Source of the DNA: Hymenopellis radicata
Taxonomy: Eukaryota; Basidiomycota; Agaricomycetes; Agaricales; Physalacriaceae
Length of the DNA: 64,000 nt
Direction of reading: 5' to 3'
NCBI GenBank assembly: GCA_015501595.1
Contig: JADNRX010000214.1
Span: forward strand, 29,896-93,895
Shown here: positions 48,591-58,876 of the stretch, piece after piece
How positions within the stretch are numbered: the stretch's first letter is position 1
How the letters are laid out: each line of letters begins with the position of its first letter
The notes under the pieces: model-generated
What the model was told of the DNA's origin: nothing
The model's database searches: none
Seen by the model: the letters and a program-made list of their open reading frames with translations, nothing else
Program-made: the position numbers and the translations under genes

Positions 48591-49260
48591 TTACCGCTCG
48601 TAAGAGCTAGCGTCGACAAAAACGACGTTTTCCGCGCTTTCGAGGGCGATTGACTGACATAGGCATGGAGACGTTTTCGAAGTACAGGGAGAAAACACTG
48701 TTGGAAATAGATATCCGGGTGGAAGAACAGGAGGAGGCCACACCGGGCTCTGACGAGCGCTTGTGTTCCTTCTCCGCCTTGCGCTGCATGTCTGGGTCTC
48801 TCCACCAAATACCAGAAAAGTCAGTGACAAGGCAATCACCGCGTAGATCCACTATAGGCGTAGGCTGGTCATCTTTGAATAAAGCATCTATGAAAGCCTT
48901 GATTTCTGAAAACCTCTGGCTGATGATCGCCTCGTACGCGAGTCTTAGAACTCGCTGGACGTAGACTGCTGGAGCGCACATTAGGCCGGAAGGGGAAGTT
49001 GGCACCGTGGATACGTGATGGAGGTCGCTGACTGTCTTCCGCATTGTAACGAGTGCCCGAGGCTTGCATTTTGTGGCCCAACAAAGATAACGCCTCGACT
49101 CGACACCTATTCTCGAACCTGGACGTTGATTCTTGTACGCCCCGGTAGATAAAAGTGATAGCTGCAAAAAGGCCTGGGCACTAAGCCGAGAGTGGAGCGC
49201 GTACAACACAACTAGACATACCGTGAAGGCCAGGCCAATGGTGGAATTGGTTACAGACAA
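48591..49260 (-). other. Unassigned open frame, possibly multi-exon
   Basis: A minus-strand frame runs for some 200 codons with TTG, not ATG, at its upstream end. Its most gene-like part is RVLRLAYEAIISQRFSEIKA followed by FIDALFKDDQPTPIVDLRGD and CLVTDFSGIWWRDPDMQRK. A consensus donor GTATGT near 49222 with an acceptor near 49185 suggests part of the apparent N-terminal membrane segment is intronic. A second intron near 48693-48735 would lead to a tail ending VVFVDASSYER at 48591. Family not recognised; it may be a remnant. Confidence 0.3.
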
Positions 49261-49937
49261 TTGGCAAGAATGGAATTATTTGACTGGCTATGAGACACGG
49301 TTTAGTGCAACCATGTCTGCAAGTCGGGCACATCCTGTGGAACAACGATGATGGCGGCGACAGTCATTTTGTGATATGGGGTGGACAAGGGAGTGCTTGG
49401 TGTCTCGACATCGAGGGAGCTGGAAGCGCGACGACTTTGTGGACCATATGAGCCATATCGAACTGGCATGGCGAATATGTTTTACAGTTGTACGGCAGTC
49501 AGGCAGATGTGGGGTCTGATCCCAAAGTGGTAATGGATGGAAGGACTAAGGTTGAGGATGTTTGAATCGACTTTTCATATATGTAGTCTTGGCCTTGCTC
49601 TATGATGCTAAGTAGACGAAACGGACGTAGAAGCAAATCTACAATGGCATACAAGTCGCCTTGACGAACAAGACGCGTACGATGCAAAACCAGCGCTGGA
49701 TCGTGTATAGACAGCCCCGGTTATGCGAGTAGTAGAAACACGAATAAATGCTGCCGTCTCATACACAGCAGCCATCCCAGCCAGTACGTAGCCAGGACGC
49801 ATGGCCAAGTGTCCCGCCCATGGCCAAGATATCATAGGAAATGTCCTCAAAGAGTCGGATGGCATCGTCGCCAGATGTCATTGGGGTAAGGCCGGAGAAA
49901 AAAATCTGGCCAGTCGTCTGCTCTTGTCGGGCATCAC
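49261..49937. other. Degenerate coding-like stretch
   Basis: On the minus strand a block reads TTGQIFFSGLTPMTSGDDAI and LFEDISYDILAMGGTLGHAS, then breaks up with several stops. It resembles protein-coding sequence but I cannot assign it. No intact gene. Confidence 0.3.
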
Positions 49938-50600
49938 TTAGCTTTCAGGCGAAGCTAGTGGGTGAAAGCTGTGGCGGGCGTCCGTGAGACGTGGGGGTCG
50001 CTGATGAGGTTTCCGCGGAGGGGAGACGGCGACCTTGGCGGCTTTCTTCTTCGCCTTCGCGGCGGCGCGGGCCTCCTTGCGTTCGAGTTTCTATAGTGTA
50101 AATGTCAGTGGAGATAAACATATAGAAGGAACACCAATACATACCTCCTTGGCATCTTTAGCATCCTTCTCCTCCTTTTCTTTCTTCTGTTTTTCTTCTT
50201 TCTCCTTTCTTTCCTTGTCCTCGCGCTCCTTCTTCTCCTTCTCTTCCTTCTTCTTCTTCAGCTTCTCGCGCATCTCACGCATCTCACGCTCCTGGATGAC
50301 CTACGCGGCGACCTAAATGGATGTCAACGTCAGGTCAACATAGCGGCAGGGTAGAGGCGACATACACTGAGCTCGTCTCGGGAATAGCATCGGCGAAGCG
50401 CTTCGCTAGCTTGCAGATATCCTCCTCGCTCGGTAGCGGGATCTGGCGCGCAAACTTCTTCTTGGAGCTGGGCAAGTTCTTCGGTGATGTAGCCTTGGTC
50501 GGGTTGGCATTGACGGGAGCTTTGCCTTTGTCGGCGGCAGCAGCGAGCTCACGAGATGGAAGAACGGCGCTGGGAGCAGGTGTGGGGATGGAGGGAATCG
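49938..50600 (-). pseudogene. C-terminal fragment resembling a BCS1-like AAA ATPase
   Basis: A frame contains ARQIPLPSEEDICKLAKRFA then DAIPETSS, followed by VIQEREMREMREKLKKKKEE and a long Lys/Glu-rich coil. The order (FADAIPE... then a charged coiled tail) is that of the C-terminus of fungal BCS1-type AAA proteins. An intron near 50102-50155 (GTATGT..TAG) joins the coil to KLERKEARAAAKAKKKAAKV; the stop is at 49938. After the intron near 50345 the frame reads VAA-stop-VIQERE, a TAC to TAG type change. No AAA core is present upstream, where sequence related to the hAT-like element begins. Probably a decayed 3' end. Confidence 0.4.
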
Positions 50601-50689
50601 TCGCGTGTCAAGTAGTGCACTGTACATGTCGTCAGTGTCAGCAAGGAGACTTTTGAGAACGAGGACATACCTTGGCAAAGACAAAGTCT

Positions 50690-51020
50690 TCGGGCGCCTA
50701 CAGAATGGCAGTCAGCCTCTTCAAGCCGTCGCCGTCGTCCATGGATGTTGCTGCTCCAACCTGGAGGCTTACGCGGCGAGTAGTGGTCGTTGTGGGGCTG
50801 GGATCGTTCTCAGAACGTTATCCTGGCCGTTGGAAGCCATTAAAGACGATCCGGGGTCCAAAAACGAGAAAGAAGTAGAGCAAAAGAGCCCCGGAGGCGC
50901 AGACGAAGTTTCAGAGCTGGATGACACCTCATCGTTGAGGTGCCATCGTGGTAGGAAGTAGAGACGCCAATCGCGATCGGTATCCGGCAAACGCCGAACA
51001 ACGATGAACGTGCTCCAGTC
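50690..51020. mobile_element. Third, strongly diverged piece of the hAT-like family
   Basis: Blocks in the same order as in 39233-40511: GCCGCGTAAGCC-like near 50775 (reverse strand), a pyrimidine-rich run, and GGCGTTTGCCGGATACCGAT near 50980, corresponding to GGCAATTGCCGGATAACGAT in the other copies. Ends cannot be fixed. It may have helped to break the BCS1-like gene. Confidence 0.4.
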
Positions 51021-51499
51021 GTCGAGACTCGACGGTCACGAATATTGGAACCTGGCCATGCGTTGTGGGAGCGAGTGCTATCGTGGCTGTTCTGTAGGGC
51101 TTAGTGTAAACACATATAGAAAAGTCTGAAACAGCTGTAGGGAGTCTGCGACGTCAGCGAGTTGCTCGGCCCAAGTTCAACCACAGCTCAAATGCCCTGA
51201 GGCAGGAAGGGAAGAAGAATTGTAGCATAGAGATGTTTAAACAATAAACATGCCACCAAGAGTGTACCGGAGGAATGGAGATGAACTCCACCACGAGTCT
51301 CTTTGGCGAGGTCCCCGCACTCTGGTGGAATGCCCGCAGAATTGGCCAACACCAAAGAGGTGTCATGGTGGTCAAGCGGTAAGGAGGAATAAGGAGCGCA
51401 GATGCCTTTTCAACGCGTTCGCGTCAGTCACATGAGTGATTCGATCACACTATTTAATTGATTTGCCATAAATACAAAAATAATCACTTAATATATATA
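51021..51499. other. Intergenic, nothing recognised
   Basis: No gene-like signal. A tRNA A-box lookalike near 51367 was examined and rejected. The right end is AT-rich with a (TA)n tract at 51488-51500. Confidence 0.4.
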
Positions 51500-51581
51500 T
51501 ATGGCAACTGGTTTTCGAGGTCCTGACGTGCCGGGTGATGGGGCATCAGCGGCCATCAGCGTGATACTCCCGTCAACCATA
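51500..51581 (-). mobile_element. 82-bp MITE, copy 2
   Basis: The inverted twin of 42144-42225, of the same length with only a few differences (for example GGCACGTCAGG versus GGCAGGTCAGG). It sits in a (TA)n tract, and TA flanks both ends. Confidence 0.8.
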
Positions 51582-51654
51582 GAATATACCATTTGAGGGT
51601 GCAGCTGCCAATGTGCCACATCAGCAAACGCTTTTTCCCTCCGGACCGGACCGC

Positions 51655-51830
51655 TTTTTCTGGAGGCTCTAGAACCTGTCGGATTGTTCCGAAGGCACTA
51701 GAGTCTCCGGAGTAAGGCACGTCTGCTCTGGAGCATCAGGAGTCTCCAGAGTCTCCAGAGCACGCTGCGAAATCTCCAGAGGCTTTGAGGCTCCGGGGCT
51801 CCTAGTGCTCCCAAAACTATCTGGCTCTAA
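51655..51830. repeat. Cluster of CTCTGGAGACTCC-type repeats, left
   Basis: Multiple direct and inverted copies of GAGTCTCCAGAG and variants. A matching cluster is at 53036-53175. The two clusters may be the subterminal regions of one element spanning about 51650-53180. Confidence 0.55.
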
Positions 51831-52309
51831 ATGCCCACAATTACCGCTGATACACAAGATATATATATGTGTGTGTAAATATTCAATAGTATACTTGAGT
51901 TCTTACTGTTGTTTCGGACATAAAGCAACGATGAGGCGAAGCGGGCCAAGCACAATAGAGAATTTTGACAAGTCCATTCGATCACTTGGTCCGTGCGCAA
52001 TGCCACACGTCAGCGCCCACGTGTACAGGACACGAAAAACTTTCGAACTCCGCCCGTCCTTCGTTCTTCCTCTTTCTTTCGTTTTGTCCTGGTCTCGTCT
52101 TCTCTTTCTTCTCAAGAACTGGACCTTGTCGCCGCTGAACATACGGCACACCTATGGTATGTTGTATGCCGCCTCTTTCTATAGTTCCCTGACGTGTTGA
52201 GGCAAGCAGGCCATCGCCCGCACAAGAAGACTCCCATTAGCACCGTCCAGGTGCCGTCTACACCTACCGTTGAACGCAAGTGTCAGTGACACGGCGTAGC
52301 ACCCGTACG

Positions 52310-52889
52310 ATGGCATCCGAGCAGAGTCCCAATTCACGTCGACGTTCGGGACCGCGACCGTCTGGTAAGTTTCCGTACTCGACTTTGCATCACCATTCTT
52401 ACGAACCACAGCAAGGTCTCGAAGCGTTAACGAGGAGGCCACGCCGCTATTCGGAGTCGTCTCAGTAAGTCTTCTATTTTCTTCGTTCACCGTCCTAGAC
52501 GTCGCCCTCACTTTTTCGCCAGGTAACGGATGCATTTCATTTTCCTCCCTTCCAAAGCTGTCGACCGCCGTGACTCCAGAGAACGACGTGCAGACCCGAC
52601 TCCATGGCCGCCAAGGTAGGTTTCTCCCCGCCGCTGCAAAGAGTTCAACGTCAAAATGCTGGGAGCGCGCGCTAGAAGCCCTGGTCTCTTGTTGCATTTT
52701 GCTGATCAATTTCGACATTGCAGTTCCTTTTTTTTCTATGTTCAAGGCATGTCTTTTGCATTTGCATTCTTCCTGTGCTGATGATTTTGCAGTCGTTCGC
52801 TTCAAAACGGTGCGACGGTCCGCGCGTCGTTCATTCAACCGGGTACGATTGGCACAGTGGACATGCTCGTGAATGGCGGGTATAGATAG
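52310..52889 (+). CDS. Hypothetical multi-exon gene inside a repeat-bounded segment
   Basis: The ATG at 52310 begins MASEQSPNSRRRSGPRPS; an intron from 52364 (GTAAGT) to the CAG near 52410 joins to ARSRSVNEEATPLFGVVS, and a second (GTAAGT..CAG, about 52469-52522) to GNGCISFSSLPKLSTAVTPE. The last open part in one frame reads NGATVRASFIQPGTIGTVDM then LVNGGYR and stops at 52887-52889, but the exon that would link to it is unclear. Good splice signals argue for a gene; there is no family match. A long open frame on the opposite strand over the same bases is taken as noise. Confidence 0.3.
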
Positions 52890-53035
52890 TTCTATACAGT
52901 AGTTTCTGTAGATTAGGCGAACCGATGTATTGTGTACAGTGAATACGAGCCTCATTTCCTCTTCCCCAATGTCCGATTTGATTCCTTTCGTACTGTAGCA
53001 TTATTATTACCGCGAAATGCATGTGTTGCATTGCG

Positions 53036-53175
53036 TACTCTGGAGTCTGGAGACTCCCGTACTCTGAGCTACTCTGGAGACTCCAGAGTAACCACCCTGT
53101 CTCCGGAACACTACGGAGCACTCTAGAAAGGGGGTATTGTTTCCCGAGCTCTCAGGGCTCTGGAGCGGAGTCAAT
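53036..53175. repeat. Cluster of CTCTGGAGACTCC-type repeats, right
   Basis: Contains TCTGGAGTCTGGAGACTCCC, CTACTCTGGAGACTCCAGAG and CTCAGGGCTCTGGAG. The outer part (TAGAGTGCTC...TGTTCCGG when reversed) partly matches the left cluster (TAGAACCTGT...TGTTCCGA), as expected for terminal inverted repeats. Confidence 0.55.
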
Positions 53176-53469
53176 CACATGTCTTGCTGATGCATTCTTG
53201 GATCTGCATTACGGGCTTGGGTTGGGGTGGGAGTTAACACCAAGTACAATACACCTCGGGTAGTGAGTAGTGTTTGCTCACCAAAAAGACACGGTGAAAA
53301 TGATAGATTTCTTAGAGAGTTTATTTCAAACCCATATGGAGTATCCCTCCGAGGCCGGATATACCCAGTTAGGTAGCGGCGGTCCCTTACGGAGTAACTG
53401 CTCAAGAAACGCATCATTTTCAGCGTGTCTTTCGGCGGCCAAACACTACTCACTATCCGAGGTGATACA
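53176..53469. other. Intergenic, 3' of P450
   Basis: No coding signal beyond short frames. Lies between the repeat cluster and the stop codon of the P450 gene. Confidence 0.4.
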
Positions 53470-55752
53470 TTACTCATCGTCGAGTTCTACGGACAAGGGC
53501 AAGGTGATTCCCCTTTCTGGGGACCCATCCACCTTGGGCATCATATACACTGAAGACTGTCTCTTAATCTTCTTCGAGTCCTCAGTCATCGAGAACCTAA
53601 AATGTCCTGCCACCCGAACTATGTATACCTGTAAAAGGACAAGACTAAACAATTCAACGCATTAGCAATGAAGCAGGCAGATGACCTCTGTTACTCACGC
53701 AAACTTCCACCAACACCTGGTCCACAAAAAAAACCCTAGAGAACGGTCAAAATCGCACATATTGAAAACCTTCAAACCTTACAATTATACATTCCGAATC
53801 CTGTTGATTTGCCCTTCAAGGAGTCGCCAAGCCACCTATCAGGATTAAACACATGCGCGTCCTGGCCCCAGAGCTCCTTCAGTCGATTATATCCAGACAG
53901 TGAGGATACGATGTTCTGTCCTTTCGGAATCGAAAGTTCCGTGATAACCTCTTCAGTCGAAAGAGTGAGCGGCTGGGAAAGAGGAAGCACCGTGTCGGCC
54001 TTGGGCTCCTGCGTGACCATGAATGTCACCGGATGCATACGAAGTGTTTCCTTCAAGTAAGAAGTCAAGACAGACGACCTATTTCATGTTCAATGCCCAC
54101 CTTCAAGAAAGCGTTCATGAATGTCAATGAATCCAAGTCGGCGCTTTCCATTCCGTAAGGTTTTTGGCCCGTATTTCTTCTTTCAGTCGTTGCTGCAATT
54201 CCGGATTCCGGGCAAGTTCCATGAGTATCCAGTGCATGGTGTGGGTCACCGTACTGTTCCCAGCGAACAGAAAGGTCCTAGAATGGATTGTCAGGCGAAG
54301 AAACATCAGAAGTAACGGGTCGCCTACCTAACTTGAGCCAAGAGTTCCTCGTCGTTCATACGATTCTTGACATCTTTGTTCGAAGAGTTGGCCCGTACGA
54401 TAAGAGACATGATGTCTTTGTCCTGGCGTCCATCGAGAATCGCAGCTTTCTTCTCCGCCACAATACGCTCTGCAAATGACCGGCAAAGATCACGAGCATG
54501 GCGAATGCGCGTAATCTTGGGATCCCAGCTGTGATCAAGGACAAAATTGTAGATTGTCGGGGAGATGTATTTGCTTAGTGCCATGAAGATGACACCTCCT
54601 TCGACCATAGTGCCCATACTCTCGACACTAGGGCGCTCGTTAGCTTGAAGGGATTTACGGATGTAGCAGGCTTACATGACGTTTTCTGCGTTTTCACAAG
54701 CATGTATGAGGTCGTCTTCTTTGCCGTCCAGAGCTCCGAATTCATAATCGAAAAGCGCTAGACGCGACGGTCAGTTGAACGAGATGAGGTGACTAGACTG
54801 AAGCATACCCCTCCCAACAAGATCCAATGTTAACTTGGAATTCCACTCCGTAACGTCAATCACTGCGGAACCATTTGACGCACCAAGTATCTCGGACCAT
54901 CTGTCACTCAACTGTTTTCTCTTCAGCAAGTAACACACATTACACTGATGAGATTCGTACCTTGTCAGCATATTCAAAGAAATGAGGAATATGTGTGCGA
55001 ATCTCAGAGATTCCAAAACCAGGCTGAATGACTTGGTGTTGACGAACGTGATCCAATCCTTGGGCAGTCGCGATACCGGGTCCAGTCATCAAATTAACAA
55101 TAGCATGGCGAAGGGCGTTGGCGCCGAACTCATTGAAGGCGGTCTGATGCATGTGCCTCAGCGCCTTGGAGTCACTGATGAGCAAAATGTCGCCCTAGTA
55201 TACAAGTGAGTAGGGCGCATGAAAAGTGGAGGTCGACAACACCTACGCCAGGGACGAGCGGGGCCGAGAGTCTGACGACGGCACCGTACTCGTCGAGCCA
55301 TGGAAAGTCGGCTTCTCCGACTTCGCCTTGCATGAATTCAAGCGCGGGTCCTGATGCATAACGACAAGCCATTTAGTACGCGTTTTCGCCAAAGGCATCA
55401 TATTGTCCTACGTACCGTACCAAGTGTTCGATGGAGGCCCGCGCACTTTGGACATGACATTTCTCTGAGACACGCGTCGACGATAGAGTACAAAGCTAAG
55501 CACGGAGGAAGAGGACGATAGAGGACAACATGTTTTCTGGATACTATGCAATACCAAGTCGCGAAGATAAATAGGTAAAGAGGAAGAAGTGGAGGGCCTA
55601 ACCCAAGAGAAACCTCCGACATATGCAGTTTGTATTCTAGTCGCGTTTCGGAACCCGACATGCTCGGTTGAAGCAGATACAGTCACATTTGATGCATGGT
55701 AGGGTGAGATTGAGATGATATTGATTCGAGAGAGCGGGTTCAAAAGGAACAT
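53470..55752 (-). pseudogene. Cytochrome P450 (CYP), damaged
   Basis: Multi-exon P450 with most family marks: the linker VRGPPSN after a membrane-like N-terminus; EYGAVVRLSAPLV; HQVIQPGFGISEIRTHIPHF (C-helix region); TFLFAGNSTVTHTMHWILME (I-helix, AGNST); KETLRMHP (K-helix ExxR); FNPDRW; and the C-terminal exon VYIVRVAGHFRFSMTEDSKK ending at 53470. Two faults are seen. Near 54163 a one-base change in an A5 run is needed to pass from LTEWK to ESADLDSLTFMNAFLK. Around 53715-53735 the heme loop reads like GPGV-GWKFA, without the expected FxxGxRxCxG cysteine in any frame. The exact start is uncertain; 55752 is the first ATG in the open frame. Without the cysteine no active enzyme is possible. Substrate unknown. 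Confidence 0.8.
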
Positions 55753-56042
55753 CACGGTTTCGAGCACGGTTCGGTGTTGGTTCGATGATTCAACTTCCTA
55801 AATTTACGTGGCCGTCGTTCCCGGAACCCGTCGACACCTGCCCTTGCCTGCCCTTCACCATCCAGGACGAAATCCAGAGATCGCAGGCTTAGGACTTATA
55901 GGCGGTCACGACAGAATGCACGAAGAGGAACATGTTCTCGGATATAGGGAGCGTAGATGATACAATATGCTTTTCTGTAGAATATCTGCTATGGGGAACG
56001 CTTTCAGCCGTAAGCACCTGTTCATGGCGAGTGACGTACCGA
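55753..56042. other. Intergenic
   Basis: P450 5' flank and 3' flank of the GSKIP-domain gene, both minus strand. Nothing else recognised. Confidence 0.4.
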
Positions 56043-56423
56043 TTAGATGTTCTGCAGCTTAGTCCAAAGTAGCTCTGTTCGCTTCTGCTCGTACAAATCG
56101 CTCACAGATCCCAGCAAGGCTTCTAGCGTTTCAAAAATGGGAGAAGATTTCCGCTCGAGCCCTCGCTCAACCTGGGCGTACGTGAGCCCACGCATCATGG
56201 AAGCCGCATGGCAAGAACATACAACGTAGCCTCTGCTTGTCAGTGCCACATATAGTTGTGTGCCGTCCAGCAGAATAACGGAGGCCTTCGCAGTCAACGA
56301 AGTTGGGGTAGGAAGAAGTGTGAAGGATCGTATGCCAAACTGCTGCTCCGTAAGAGAAAGACGTAGTTCGTTGTCGAAGAAGCTGGATGGCGACGGCGAG
56401 CGAGGCGGTGAGGAGGACGACAT
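56043..56423 (-). CDS. GSKIP-domain protein
   Basis: Two exons, about 110 residues. The ATG at 56423 starts MSSSSPPRSPSPSSFFDNEL; the fold begins LRLSLTEQQFGIRSFTLLP. ASVILLDGTQLYVALTSRGY leads to an intron (GTATGT..CAG, about 56171-56227), then VERGLERKSSPIFETLEALL and DLYEQKRTELLWTKLQNI. This beta-sheet plus helix arrangement and the spacing of YVALTSRGY to FETLEALL match the GSKIP domain (formerly DUF727), also found in CLU proteins. In animals GSKIP binds GSK3-beta and PKA; in fungi the role is not established. Confidence 0.72.
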   Translation of the reverse strand: MSSSSPPRSPSPSSFFDNELRLSLTEQQFGIRSFTLLPTPTSLTAKASVILLDGTQLYVALTSRGYVVCSCHAASMMRGLTYAQVERGLERKSSPIFETLEALLGSVSDLYEQKRTELLWTKLQNI

Positions 56424-56617
56424 GGCTAGCGCCGCCGCTCAGTACTTCATGCGGGGTAGCTAACGTATAGGATGACTCTGGGATGAGTTGAGTTCGAAGT
56501 CGCGTAATGATCGAACGGGTATTCAATACCCGACCTTAGGGGCTGCGGAAAATGATCCGAGATCGCACTCAAGCAAGTACAAGTCATTACACTGTAGTAC
56601 TAGTAGTAAATAAGCCG

Positions 56618-58278
56618 CTATCCTACAAGACCACCGTCATCACCATCGCCCCCTCCAATGGAAGGATTACCATCATCGTCTGCTTGGTCTTCATCTTGTG
56701 AATCATCGTCATCGCTGTTCCCATCGTCGCCGCCATCACTGTTACTATTGTCGTCTCCGTCTGAACCTGAGTCGGAGTCGCCGCCATCGCTGGAGTCCCC
56801 GTCGTCGCCATCACCCGACCCGTCCTTGTCAGAGTCCGAATCTGAATTGGATCCTGTTCCTTTGGCCTCTTCCGCCGCTTGAACCGATTCCTGGAAGTAT
56901 TTCCTGACACCGTCCGAAATGTTGGGTTTAGCTTTCCCTGCTTTTTTCTGAAGATTATGATTACCGCGTCAGCCACCTTGAACCCCGTATCACTGTACTT
57001 GGAACGCACCATCGCGGAAGTCACTTTCTTTTTCTCTGCCGCCGACTCTGCGCATGCTTGAGCCTCGCTCTGAGCTGTCTGCAATGCAGCCATCACTTTC
57101 TCACTCAGCGCTGTGGCGAACGCTTCGACTCCGTCTCCCGCTTCACCAAGATATGACTGCAAGTCCTCAGCAGACCCTTTAACCTTGACAGGGGAATTCG
57201 CTTTGCCGCTAATAACTGCAGTTGTGATTTGTTTTTTCTGCGATTTTTATTCAGTCAACGTCTGACGAACATGGAACACAAGAACATACCGCAGCGTAAA
57301 CGGGCTTGGGTACCTCCCAAAAGTTCTGATCTTGACTAGTCGCAACCTTGATAGCATCCGTCATCCATTCTAGTTTGAGGTCGTTCTTCTTCGCAGCCGT
57401 TTTTTCAATAACACCGGCGAGGTCGTCCAAAGCCTCGCAAACATCATTCTCAAACAGCACAAGATCCATGACCTGGACTTCGACCGGATAATCTGCAACG
57501 GATGTAAGTGTGGCGCGGCAAGTTGGCAGCGGAAGACCTACCGCATGTAAGTCCACTGCCTGTGGCCTTGCGCTTCAACCCAGACAGCTCCTTGTTGAGA
57601 CGAGAGATTTGCTTGGTTCCTAAAGCCTTAGACAGAGGCGTATACTTCACTTCATCCCCTCCACCGTTATCATCTTCGGCCTGTGCAATTGTTAGAGTCT
57701 CGAGAGCAGTGCGTGCAGGCCAGAAACTTTCTCACCCTCTTAGCCGCGCTGTCGTTGTCATTCTGACCGTCATCTTCGTTGTCACCACCAGTGAACTTGT
57801 GCTTAGTGCAGTCCTTGGGCCGACTGTTCTTCTTCTCGATGATACCGCAGAACGTGCCTGCTGCTTTACCGCCGCCAAGGAAGGTCGGAAGTGACAGACG
57901 GGCTTCAAGTAGAACATCCCGCTTAATGGGTTTGGTGCTGCGCCGACATTTACCATCCTGTAGGCAGGTAAGACGCGTGCAGTTTGTGAGAGATTACGAA
58001 CTTTAGAGTTGCCATTATTCTTGTCGTCGCCGTTATTTTTACCACCGTCCTTACCATCGTTCTTGCCGCCATTCTTGTCGTTATTCTTATCGTTGCCTCC
58101 TCCGGATGAACCACCTTTCTTTCCCCCTCGAATAACCAGCTGAAAGTAAAACTTGTCAAAGATTTTGAAAACATGAAGCGTGTAAAGCGCTTACCGGAGC
58201 GTTGTCGTCAGTAGGAGCACTCATTACAAACGAGATGCTCAAGGCAAAGAGCATGACATAGAGTGTCGAAAGACGCAT
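56618..58278 (-). CDS. Secreted acidic low-complexity protein
   Basis: About 440 residues in seven exons. The ATG at 58278 gives a signal peptide (MRLSTLYVMLFALSISFVMS). The second exon is an Asn/Asp/Gly/Lys repeat (GGNDKNNDKNGGKNDGKDGG). A cysteine-bearing middle part follows: DGKCRRSTKPIKRDVLLEAR, AAGTFCGIIEKKNSRPKDCT, SGLTCDYPVEVQVMDLVLFE and NDVCEALDDLAGVIEKTAAK. Helical segments come next (FATALSEKVMAALQTAQSEA). A 46-nt intron near 56952-56997 switches into KKAGKAKPNISDGVRKYFQE and a long Asp/Gly/Ser tail (SDGGDSDSGSDGDDNSNSDG) to the stop at 56618. No enzyme family is recognised. Similar fungal proteins are described as secreted or cell-wall proteins; the Asp-rich tail could bind calcium, which is inference. 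Confidence 0.8.
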
Positions 58279-58876
58279 CTTGGATCGTATCTAGACCGGC
58301 CAGCGGGGTAGATACAGGAAAACATCTCGTCATAGTTCGTTTTATACTGGAGCTGCCAGTGGACTTATACTTGGAACGGGTTGTTACAGCGACTGTCCGG
58401 TAGTTCGCGTCACACAGCATAGACAAGGACAGGATCTACGCTCAGCACCTCGAACGCCACAGAACGTCGTGAAGCGCTCTAGCTCATAAGGATTGTCAGA
58501 GAGAGAGAGAGAATACAAGTAACATCACGGGGACTCAATGACTTGCGCGCCGACATTCCCCTTGCTCATCGCATATTTCAACGATTATCTGCAGTCAACA
58601 GCGATCCTGTTCTCTTGATACGGGCAGTGCATCGTGATCATTTGGGCGCTGATGGATGCCAGATCAGCGAGCGCAAGATGGCAATTACCAAGTGATGTCG
58701 TCAACGCACAACGAGCTCTATTAGGTCTACAACGGAGCATATGAGTGGCTCTAGAATCCAGTGTACCTGGAATTGATCTATTCGTACAAGTCAGATCTGT
58801 ACTGTTGTAAACTGGGTCAACATACATGTCAGCCTCTAGATTAAGAAGAACACACCTTGAGGGCGTCTCATCCGGA
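58279..58876. other. Intergenic with a GA microsatellite
   Basis: Upstream region of the secreted acidic protein and 3' flank of the OGFr-domain gene. A (GA)n tract lies at 58498-58513. A minus-strand frame here (MVKSRKGKKKKPSHD...) overlaps the end of the OGFr gene in another frame and is not supported. Confidence 0.45.
58498..58513. repeat. (GA)n microsatellite
   Basis: About eight GA units; a simple-sequence repeat in the upstream region of the acidic secreted protein gene. Confidence 0.85.

Noticed and set aside
51338..51420. Possible tRNA: A-box-like TGGTCAAGCGG
   Set aside because: No matching B-box at the right distance and no acceptor-stem pairing could be formed.
52179..52955. 258-codon minus-strand frame
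   Set aside because: It runs straight through splice-like structures of the opposite strand, has no recognisable domain, and composition is not coding-like.
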